From assembly GCA_002633005.1 (NCBI GenBank), contig NMRA01000002.1:1123628-1187627 (forward strand): a stretch of 64,000 nt of DNA, in the 5' to 3' direction. Positions 1 to 9,439 of this stretch are shown here, piece by piece. The translations under genes and the position numbers were made by a program. Below the pieces are notes generated by a model that was not told where the DNA came from, ran no database searches, and saw only the letters and a list, made by a program, of their open reading frames with translations. Position 1 is the stretch's first letter, and the number at the start of each line of letters is the position of its first letter. The DNA is from Phoronis australis. Its lineage: Eukaryota; Phoronida; Phoronidae.

Positions 1-426
1 AAAAGTTCATCTTCCCGAAATGTCAAAGCTTGACACCTCGTCCACACAGTACAAAGCATAGCTCCATCAACATTATAGTTGTTGATTACGCAGCAATGAT
101 CTCACTTTGTTGGTATAAATAATATCCAAATGCAGTGACTATATCTAACAGATGTCACAATAACTCCAACTAGAACAGATCTCTGAGTCTGAAATGGGCA
201 TAGTCTGTGTGTTTTCCTAATCCGCATATTGCCCACCTGCAGACCATTTTACAGCCACCCAGGACATCTCCTGAGTTCCTGCTGATGGCTAGAGTGTACT
301 CCATCTTGTACAAAAACAATTAGTGCAAAACATCTCTGCGGTGTTCAATGCAACTTTCAACAGTATCCATATTGTCTTGGGAAAGAGTAAACACAGCAAG
401 TGCTCTTCAGTAAACTGCATTGTTGC

Positions 427-538
427 ACAAGTCGTGCTGCACAAACCATGCTACACAAGTTGAATTGCACAAGTCGTGACGCACAAGTCGTAATGCACAA
501 GTCATACTGCACAAGTCGTAATGCACAAGTAATACTGC
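427..538. repeat. 14-bp minisatellite
   Basis: Eight consecutive 14-bp units with consensus ACAAGTCGTAATGC, each with 0-5 substitutions. The open frames across it are low-complexity and are not taken as coding. Confidence 0.9.
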
Positions 539-904
539 CAAGTCAGCAGCAAGTGATGCCATGCCTATTTCTGAGAATGAACATGAAATCATTTGGTTTT
601 AAATCTTCTTTACATACTAATTTCATTTCCAAATATTTCTGGTATAAAACAGCTCTTGAGAAAAAAAATTGTTTTATTTTAGCTCTGACTTTCAAAATAG
701 AAACTCGTGCGAAATTCCCACCTAGATGTTGTGTTCAAAAGAAATAGTCCAACCAGTGATAACTTACATGAGGTGTCGATGGGTGTTTTTTTGACAGCAA
801 AACACGGGGTGGTTACATCAAATTTCAGACTGAATGTCTTGTCATGGCACTTCTGTAGGACTGAAAATAATTATAATTTTACAATACGTATCTCTCTATT
901 GTAT

Positions 905-1105
905 AGCAGAAGAGGAAAATTTTCCAAGTGATACATCATTCCACAAATAAATAGGCTTGTGATACAGAAATATATTTCGTCGTAAAATTTAAATAAAATA
1001 AACGTTTTTGCACGAATAAAGTCAAAATCATGATAAAAAGGAGACAAAGAGGGGAAACTGGAAATCAAGTAAGCAGAAATCGAAATCAAAAAAGAGGAAA
1101 TGCTC
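905..1105 (+). repeat. interspersed repeat family C, copy 1
   Basis: A ~200-bp block containing an ACATCATTCCACAAAT-type segment, then a run ending in AGAGGAAA. The same block recurs diverged at 36785-36985 (minus) and 51115-51312 (plus). No coding potential and no clear terminal inverted repeats. It looks like a short non-autonomous element whose superfamily I cannot assign. Confidence 0.75.
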
Positions 1106-1445
1106 TTAAATGAAAATGCCAAGCCCAGCACATTGCCCATGTACAGTATAATTAATAGGGTTCCTTTCATGCAAACTGCATTTCTTAACTTAGTAAATTG
1201 CCATTCTACACAAATTCTGAGCTCTTAATTTCTCACAAACTATTTTCTCATAAAAACATTTCTTTCACACCTGACAGTCAAAAGTACACTGCTTGGTAAA
1301 TGTATCAAATCAGTCCCATAATACATCTGCGGGTGTATGTGGTTTATCAGAAAAGAATTGTGTTCGTACAAACAGAATGTTCAAATAAGAAAAGAACTGC
1401 GACTTGTGAGAAAAGAAGAGCATTTAAATAGAAAAGAACACAGAC

Positions 1446-1573
1446 AAGGAGAATGCGGATAACAAGAACACGGATAACGAGAACACAGATAACAAGAACA
1501 CGGATAACAAGAACATGGATAACAAGAACACAGATGAGAACACGGATAACGAGAACACGGATAACGAGAACAC
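1446..1573. repeat. 15-bp minisatellite
   Basis: About eight units of consensus AACAAGAACACGGAT (with G/A variation), one unit shortened to 12 bp. The minus-strand frames through it only encode a repetitive C-Y-P-C-S or V-L-V-I-R pattern and are artefacts of the repeat. Confidence 0.9.
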
Positions 1574-2156
1574 ACTTGTAGTGCATAAGGGAGAATGATT
1601 GTATGTACTGATCTTGTGACATCACAGTTAAAACAAAGGTCAACAGAAGGAGAAACACATCACGATATCAAAATATTGGCTGACAAAACCAGACGGTTGA
1701 TGAAATACAGGATCACTCGACAACAAGACAGGTCAGAGACATCAATGTCACTGTGTTTCAACATATCACACATCATTATAGTGACAAACAAAAACAATAA
1801 ATGAATCCCAGCCATAAGCATCAGCTACACAGAGTGCATGAGAATCAGGAGAAGCGTAATTAATTTGCTTGTAAATGCAAGACCAAAACCATTACTGCAT
1901 TGCACAATAACACTCCATGGATCCCAACTTTAAAAATAATGTTTTGTCACAACACTGACTACCAACCACTATATTAACGCGACAACCTGACACGCCATGA
2001 CTGTCTTGAAATAACTAAGTCACACCCAAGCATAGCCACATTTTTCAACAAGTGTTCTTTTACTGAAAAATAGAATTGCCTTTTTTCGGGTAGACTCTCG
2101 AAATACATGCCTCGTGGCTGAACTCATGACTTTCCACATCTGTCACATAATAGCGC

Positions 2157-4904
2157 CTACTGAGAACCAAACAAGAATTGACGAGAAGCAAGACTGAAGC
2201 GCCACCTACTGTCGACATAACTGTGTCCAGGTTCCCCACAGTTCATGGTCAGCTTCTGTTTCCTGTCTTTACCCACTCTTATCTTCTTCAACTTCTCCTT
2301 GGCTAATATTGCATTAGAAACGGTACACATGTGCAGGTCTAACACCCTGTAAAACGACCAAACATCTCCTGCGTTCATTCAAGGCTCACATGACATTTAC
2401 CACATGCACTATCAAAGGTAAACATAACAAAAGCAATGCGGAGCGTTGAAATGTACCCACGAATGCACCGCAAACGATGTGCTTCTAGGGATGTTTATTT
2501 GTATCAAAAAATGGCCACTAGATGGAGCAAAATACATCAAATGCATCCAAAACTGGGAGCATGCTATCGTTTATTTAATAGAAAGCCATTTACCAATTTT
2601 CATAAAAATCGGTCAAGGAACTTCAGAAAAACAAAAGGAAAATGGAAAAAAAAATGAAAATGCCACTAGGGGGTACAGCGTGTCGGATGCGTGGGCGCAT
2701 AAAAATAAAGCTGTTTTTACCTGGTGAACATAAAAAATTAATAAAAGGGTAGTATAAAAAAGAAGAGACCTAGAATTGTGAGAACTACATTAAAAAGAAT
2801 ATATAAAGACAGTTTAACACTCGAAGGCTTTGTGCGCCTGTCCTAACTCAAGAAGCTAGACAATAACCAAGAAATTGATAGCAGCAGACAAGTGCATCAA
2901 GGCCACCACAACGTGACACTAGGTCAGACACTCAGCAGTATGTCTTACGAATAATAATTGGGCCCTCATTCAAATCATAGCATTGGGTGTTGCATTTCAC
3001 AATGATGGACACTTCCCCTTCTGCGTTCAAATAAAACAGTGAGACTCACCACCAGTACAAAGAGATCATGCAGGCCGTGACCTGTTGGATTGAAATGACC
3101 CCCCACAGCCGCATCCACTGTAAAGCTGGTCTAGCACCAGCCACTCATGTGCTTCTAAAGGGTGCCACAGGACTAGACGGCATACCCCTCCTACAGACAT
3201 TTTACGCAACAAAAGATCCGGCACAGCACTCCTGAGTTGTCGGATGCGCACCTTACATTAATGGGTGGCCAGCCAGATGTCATCTGGTGAATATCAAAAC
3301 TTGCATAGGCAGTATTAAACCAACCATACACCGTCCAATAACAAATGAAACAATCAAATGTGAGTACAGTACCCAACACATTCATCGTGTGTGCCACCCG
3401 GATACATGGTGAATCTGACAAGGCCTGCTAACTTCAACACCTCTTCCATCTCTCTACGTCTTAGGTCGTCAAGGGTAACAGGGTAACAGAACATGTTCAT
3501 CTTGTCTCTGTAATTGTCCACCGCTGATGACAAAATATAAACAACCATTACAAAGAGCAACACCATTACAAACAGCAACACCATTACAAAACAGCAACAC
3601 CATTACAAAACAGCAACACCATTACAAAACAGCAACACCATTATAAACAGCAACACCAACGTCAGTACCAGACACAAAACACTGAACAGACTTTGACAAA
3701 GGAAGCAAGAGAAAGATGACTGGGAACAATTTAGTCACCTGATCATTAAAATTTAAGTAATTTAATTTCAAAATGAATGGCAATTCCCATTTCGATGCAA
3801 TTACGGTCATAAATCAAAAGATATGAAGCTTAATTAAGAGACAATTATCAAGAGTTCTGGGGCTTCATAGGCTTCCACAGTTACGGGTAAATGTCCATGG
3901 AAACGAAACTTTAGCGAATAAAACTTGACAAGTAGTAGACAACAAAACCACACATTCTTTCCAATACAAGAAAGGAATGGTATTTAAACATCATTTCATG
4001 GTCTCTTATCCATGCGAATGTGAGAACATTACTAGAGGTATCCATCAATTTCTGCAATAATTATACACAGCAATCCAAACTGTTCTCACCTATTTGAAAG
4101 TCAATGACATCACCACGATCCATCCTGGAGGACTTCACATCTGATCCTCCTGTGACGAAATAATACAACTCTCAAATTAGAAATTTAAAGATCTAAAACT
4201 TGTTCAATGTATTTGTTCTCACTATGTGACCAATAATTAACATTTATTATTGACCATAGTAACCTTCATTAATAAAGAAATAAACACTGGCCACCAGGAC
4301 GACTGTGATAGTGGACCATCGCTTGTGACTGAATCATGCTAATATAACAACTTAGAGGAGTTTCTGAGTGCTCCAAGAAGTTCAGTCACCAAACTGCATT
4401 TGCGCACACCTCACATCTAAATCAATTCATTGACTTACATTTTGTTTACATAAAACAAGTGTATCATTTGCACATGAAATGCACCTTGTAGGTTTCAATT
4501 TTGAGGCAACAATGGAGTTGTCTAATCATTAAAATATGCACATTCATTCAGTACATTTAACGAGTTGTCCGAGTCCCAAGCACACGCCACTAGGAGGCAG
4601 TGTAAGCACATGAAGCACCAGGCTATCTGTAAACTTGTCACACTAGACACTGGCTTCATCTATGGGCAGTGACTAACAGCCTGCACAGACTACAAAGACT
4701 AACCATCACCGATAGTACCTGTCTCCATGGAAACGGACTTGCTCTTCCTAGTCTCTGTCTCTGTGCTGTAGTTCTTGCGTTCACTTCGAGGTTCACTTTC
4801 ACTTTGATTAGCCCCACTTTTGTTTAGCTTTACATTTGTAGTCTTTCCTTCTGCCTGTTGACCATCTTTATTTTCAAATGCTTTTTTGTCCATTGTGGCA
4901 TCTT
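2157..4904 (-). CDS. unrecognised multi-exon gene
   Basis: Four exons joined by hand on the minus strand: 4744-4904, 4093-4155, 3377-3527 (3' end uncertain by a few bases) and a likely last exon 2157-2357. The first has a good start context (ACAATGG; ATG at 4891-4893) and encodes a Ser/Glu/Lys-rich, probably disordered N-terminus starting MDKKAFENKDG. The next two keep phase (1 to 1) and encode a folded-looking segment with VDNYRDKMNMFCYPV and LDDLRRREMEEVLKLAG. The proposed last exon follows TTTTACAG, keeps phase and ends at a TAG. Total about 190 residues. Upstream noncoding exons may lie toward 6.9-7.3 kb. I recognise no family. The middle exons are the best supported; the last exon is an inference from splice phase. 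Confidence 0.5.
2436..2690 (+). repeat. GCCACTAG-repeat family, short copy
   Basis: Starts with the family's terminal segment (CATTGAAATG-like, ACGAATGCA, GCTTCTAGGG) and carries two monomer heads, CCACTAGATGGAGC at 2515 and CCACTAGGGGGTAC at 2663. Between them is the conserved internal string CATAAAAATCGGTCAAGGA. Same family as the arrays at 30.6, 34.2, 45.2, 55.0, 57.4 and 63.1 kb. Confidence 0.85.
3541..3657. repeat. 19-bp minisatellite
   Basis: About six units of consensus CACCATTACAAAACAGCAA lying in the intron just upstream of the 3377-3527 exon of the minus-strand gene. Confidence 0.9.
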
Positions 4905-4974
4905 AAATAGAGAAATTTTGTTACACACAGTATCTAGTTTCGACAAATAATCAAACCAAGAAAGAACTGACAAG

Positions 4975-5160
4975 CACCCATGACTGCACCACAAATGGTA
5001 TCCTTCTAGGAGTGTTTATTAGGATAACAAAACTAGAGGCTAGGTGAGAAAAAATGTCAGTCCAAAAATAGGAAGGCACTGTAACCTCCCTAGTAGAAAT
5101 CTATTTGCCACATTTAACAAAAATCTATCTAAGAATTTCAAAGAAATGGAGAAAAAATTA
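4975..5160 (+). repeat. GCCACTAG-repeat family, degenerate copy
   Basis: Contains the diverged head (CTTCTAGGAGTGTTTATT), then a segment resembling CACATTTAACAAAAATC, which corresponds to the conserved CCAAATTTCACAAAAATC core. Immediately followed by family B. Confidence 0.6.
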
Positions 5161-5184
5161 ACGGCAACCAAAGAAATAGCCTTT

Positions 5185-5420
5185 GTGTAAAGCTGTCTAC
5201 TAAATATACAGCTTTGCGCCGATGTGGGTAAAAAACTGGCCAGATAAAATCTGACACAAAATTAAATGTCATTAAAAACCTTGAGTAAACTGAATCATTT
5301 ACCGGTGTTGAAAATTGGCATTCTGTCATTGTTCTACTGCTAAAATTGTGGAACAATCTTTTACATCAGCTTTTGGCACCATGAAATGTTGCGTCACCTA
5401 TTGGCCTGTTCCTTTTTTGC
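5185..5420 (+). repeat. interspersed repeat family B, copy 1
   Basis: A ~235-bp block including CAGCTTTGCGCCGATG, ATCTGACACAAAATTA and CAGCTTTTGGCACCAT and ending at a CCTATTGGCC motif. Related copies are at 20452-20695 (minus) and 32250-32430 (plus). Not coding. Confidence 0.75.
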
Positions 5421-5784
5421 TGATTCTTCAGCCAACTGTTGTTCTTTCGTGAGGTTGCATACAAGTCACACTGCATTATAAGTTTTTAGAATTTTGATTA
5501 CAACGAACTGAATTTCAGAACAAATTTTGCTATTGCTAAGCTCTCATCACCTCCCGAGAGACGTCACAAAATTTAGGAAATAGCATGTGCGCGTGTCACA
5601 AACAAACTGTTTTCACAATGATGACATACTTTTCTTTCCTTCACAAGACCAAGAATTACGCGAGAAAATGACTTTTATTAGAATATTTCCACTTAAACGG
5701 CTGTAATGGGCAAGGTGAGAGTCAGTTGACTCCCAGATTTTGCATGCGCCCTGCTGATCTTTAACTCTACATATTGATACAAGT

Positions 5785-5955
5785 TTCACAGCGAGGTGAT
5801 GAGCAGAACAAACTGGGCTGTGTACAATTTTGAGGTCTGGTAGACTTCAACACACAGTGGTACCTAGCTGTATTTTGATAAGTTTTCATACAGCTACTCT
5901 GCTGGCTGGTTATCAAAAAAGTGCAGTTGGAATTTTTCCCTGAAGTCATCTTAAT
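5785..5955 (-). repeat. interspersed repeat shared with 20.2 kb
   Basis: Read on the minus strand, this segment contains ATCAAAATACAGCTAGGTAC and nearby text that matches plus-strand 20225-20345 with scattered differences. Short noncoding element of unknown class. Confidence 0.55.
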
Positions 5956-5991
5956 TCACATAGACATGCTTCATCAAGGACATGTATAGAT

Positions 5992-6049
5992 CTAGGCAAT
6001 GACCATCGCCTCTGTTGTTGGGCCAACAGAGGCGATGGTCATTGCCTAG
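5992..6049. repeat. perfect 26-bp hairpin with 8-bp flanking direct repeats
   Basis: Arms 5992-6017 and 6024-6049 are perfect reverse complements around a 6-base loop (TTGGGC). The octamer TATAGATC lies at 5985-5992 and again at 6050-6057, like a target-site duplication. Looks like a minimal terminal-repeat-only element. Confidence 0.9.
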
Positions 6050-6799
6050 TATAGATCCAGAAGGCAGAAAGGATCACTGAAGAAAAAGTGCCTCAGTCTT
6101 AGTGACATTTTTAAGTTAAGTGTACACAATAATATGTATGTATTTTGACAAGGTAAAACCTGTTATTCGTCTACGTCCGTTTAAAAAACACAGCATTGAG
6201 ACTAAAGTATAGAAGGTGATGAGGAGTATTGTAGCCCCAAGACAGCCAGCCGAGGGTCTGTTGCCTACAGACGTGCACGTCAGTAGCGGTATTAATCAGT
6301 CAATCAAATTCTGAAATGGGACCAAGTTATCCGACTATTACCACAGAATCAGTGGAAATTATTATTAGTCCAACACTGGCAAAAAGTCCAGGACAGGAGG
6401 CGGCCTGATGGTAATTCCAGTAATAAATTTCAAGGTTATGGGACGGTTCACGTCTGATAACTATAACAGAAACTTTACATAGACACAGTTCGGCTCAAAC
6501 ACCTGCCTGTGCTGAATACCGCCTCACTTCATTGGCAACTGAATAACGTCTACATGAAGGTCGCCATTTTGCTTATAGCGCAGAGACATCTATTGGTTCC
6601 CGTTTCTTTGCAACGCCTGGCGCATCCCGGTGTCTCACCTGAGCCACACGAACCCAAAATGTTCGTACCAATAGATGTTCAATCCTCGACTGGTCTAGTA
6701 AAACTATAGTACGTATATCCCCATATTTAAGCCCATACGATTTATGTTCATTCATGCGAGTCGCTTTTGCCAATTTTTCCCTAAATAATTCACGAAAAT

Positions 6800-7530
6800 T
6801 TTCAACATTCGCCTAGACCGCAGTGTCAGCCTGAGTGCCCATGATGGTGCCACAGTCTCTACTCAAAAGCTGTCGGTAGAATTCGAATGGAGCTGAACGG
6901 TGGCTACGCAAGCTAGAGACTTCTCGGTTCATGCATTAATTCCGAAAAATGAACAAAAAAACGACTCGCATGGAAGGGCAACAATAAGCATGCGTTTTTT
7001 TTTTCAGGCTCATAAAGTAGGCGCCAACTGAAAGTGCTTCAACTGAGAGTCTGTCGGAGTCACAAATATATTGCTTATATAGGCCTAAATCTGCTGTAGC
7101 CTTATGTACGGCATATTTGGTAAATAGTTAGGGCCTAATGTTAAAATGAACAGAAGACAATGTCTACCGCGATTTCTATGATAGGTTTTCCTCGACTCCC
7201 GCCAGGTCGAGTCATAGTCGCCGCCGCGTTCTAGTTGAGTTCCCGTCACTAGTTGAACTCGGTGCCCGGTCGTGCCACTCGGCGCCCTCCGCCTGACAGT
7301 GGCGTGCATCCTGGGCTATCCTGACCCGGTCTTCAGTATGAGATAGCTAGCCACTACCATGTATCTTCTTGAAGAATCTGTGGCCAACAGCTGAGTTTGG
7401 CATTTAGTCGGCTGCCGTGCGCTGCTCCGGGCTGATGCTCGGGTTTCGAGACACTAGACCGCAATCGGCCTGGATTTCTTGAAACGGGCTCACAACGTTG
7501 CGGCTGTGACGTATCGTTTACTTCTAATCT
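6800..7530. other. GC/CpG-richer intergenic stretch
   Basis: Noticeably richer in CG dinucleotides than its surroundings (for example 7195-7310). Several short overlapping frames exist on both strands but none has splice or start support. It could be the promoter/first-exon region of the minus-strand gene at 2.2-4.9 kb; this is inference. Confidence 0.25.
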
Positions 7531-7547
7531 CCCGTAACATGTAAAGC

Positions 7548-7757
7548 CTGCGCGCACCCAGGCCGGATGACTCGAGATGCTCGAACGAGCCCCCAATTTG
7601 GCGAAAAGGCCCGCCTCAGAGAAACAAAAACTCCGAAAAAGTAGAAAACGAGACGAAAGTCCACCAAAGGGCAGGTACTACCAAAATTCGGCGAATGCAC
7701 CATAGCTCTAATTATCAAAAGTTCGAGCCTCCATTTTTGGGATGGGTGCGCGTTTAA
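7548..7757. mobile_element. MITE with GCGCGCACCCAG terminal repeats, copy 1
   Basis: Begins TGCGCGCACCCAG and ends with the near reverse complement GATGGGTGCGCGT. The interior shares GCTCGAACGAGCCCCC-type and GAGACGAAAGT blocks with a second copy at 37213-37483. Candidate 8-bp flanking repeats (GTAAAGCC versus TTAAAGGC) match imperfectly. Overlapping open frames are dismissed as element sequence. Confidence 0.6.
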
Positions 7758-7899
7758 AGGCCTAGAAGCAGGGCGGTGACACATGAGTGCGAACGCCGAG
7801 CCTCACGCTGAGAAACCGGGGTAGCTAAAGAAAAGAAAAGGAAACATTTCAAGAAGTTGATAACCAATGGCCATGAAATTTTATTAGATGCCCCTATTT

Positions 7900-9070
7900 T
7901 TTAAAGTTTGAAGTATGAGTCATTTTGCGGCTCACTCCATTGAAAACGTACTCATTCGAAAAATTCCAAGAAGCGTTAAGATGACAGGAACGAATACCCT
8001 GTGCTTCTCCAAAGGCGGGCTCCTACGTCGTTGTCTTAATCCGTTATCATTTGATCAGTAGACCTATAGTTTGGTAGTAGCTTCTCTTTAACGCAAACTG
8101 GAGTGGAAATACGACAGTTGACACCTTGCCGATATATACTCTCCCATATTCCGTTCAGTGACTTTACCAGACATAGAGGGTTGTGAGCTTCTTTGTTAAC
8201 TGCCAAGCGCAGTCTTTTGTCTGATACGACAACAAGCAGGGGAATTATATACCAGGATTATCAAAGACCACGTATGAACAAAGTCAAACTCAGAGCGTAC
8301 GTTCGGAAAGAATAGATTGCCGTAACTTCGGTTGTAGTTGGGCGATTTTGGCGATTCAAAAACTAAACATGATCACCATTTGACGAGGATTTCAGAAATT
8401 CTATTGGTTTATGTTCAAATACGCTATAACTTAAATTTTATTTTTAACAACAAAAGTACAGCCGAGTCAGGCTAGATATGATCTTATTGGAGATTAGAGC
8501 AATTATCGAACAAAAGAAAGCTGGCCCTCCAACCATAAATGCTAAAATGGAGTTAATCAGTCGTGTAAAATATTGGCTACAGGGGTCATTTCCCCAAATT
8601 TTTGTTGGGCTATTGAAAATCCACCAAGTTGGGATCAACGGGAAAACGTCGCAATGATCGAGTTAATTGTAACGGCAAATTGCAAATAGACATTACTAAA
8701 AACAAGTTAAAATAACAGCTATGTTTTAAGACCACGTGTCTCACCCCCGTGGATGGTAAAATGAATTGTCTCTAACTGTCTTCTCAAGTTATCGGCAGTT
8801 CTCGTAATGCACATTCTTAGTGGTACTAGCACTTGGTTCAATGTACCCATGACAGTCAATTCTAGATACGAAGAACCCGTTACCAACAAAAGAATTAGTA
8901 TTTAGTACCATTGTTAAGTGGAACTTCTTTAATATGCGCTGGACTTCAACGCCGTGAATGCATTCCAAATGGATGACAATAGTGCGCTCTCTTGAGTTTT
9001 GTGATTAGTCATGGTCAGAATGAGGTTCAAGGACATCGAGAAATGGCAACTTCTCACAGACAGGCGAATT
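7900..9070. other. intergenic, no gene seen
   Basis: AT-rich sequence with no convincing exon on either strand. Part of 8400-9070 may be a decayed 3' portion of the reverse-transcriptase relic that follows, but frames are too broken to align by eye. Confidence 0.4.
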
Positions 9071-9076
9071 CACGCA

Positions 9077-9433
9077 TTACAATTCATCGCTCGAACAACA
9101 TATAAGGAGATCGTCACCATAGCGGAAGGGAATTCTGCCGATGTGCCGACTACCCGGGCGTTTCTCAACTTCTGATATGTAAAAATCTGAACAAGTTAGG
9201 CTTAACGGGGAACCCATACTGACACTGTCTTTTTGTAAAAATTGTTTCCCATGTATATGTCGAAAAGAGACTTTGGTGGTACAGGTGGTGCGATTATTGG
9301 CCTCCCTGTCGATGATAGCTATATATACACCTGACCAGTTAGAGAAAATCACATCATTCAGTGACTGGTCCGGTGCAGCTATCATCGACAGGAGGCCAAT
9401 GATCCTACAAGAAAGATAAGAGAATCGACCCAC
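9077..9433 (-). pseudogene. decayed reverse-transcriptase fragment, Penelope-like
   Basis: One 118-codon minus-strand frame contains MGSPLSLTCSDFYISEVEK followed 27 residues later by FRYGDDLLI. MGSPLS followed by a Y-x-D-D box, with an acidic residue between, is the pattern of the RT palm in Penelope-like elements. The usual N-terminal fingers and a GIY-YIG endonuclease are not visible, and the frame is interrupted by an inverted duplication (9296-9400). It is a relic, not a working gene. Other RT classes with a similar palm motif are not excluded. Confidence 0.6.
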
Positions 9434-9439
9434 AATGAT

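Noticed and set aside
427-1573. Regular short repeats that might suggest a CRISPR array
   Set aside because: Units are contiguous 14-15 bp minisatellites without spacers, in a eukaryotic genome.
1381-1658. Minus-strand frames rich in C-Y-P-C-S or V-L-V-I-R
   Set aside because: They are direct translations of the 15-bp minisatellite.
3040-3220. Alternative third-from-last exon of the minus-strand gene at 2-5 kb
   Set aside because: Every donor/acceptor phase combination I tried with the 3377-3527 exon gives an early stop or an implausible hydrophobic tail.
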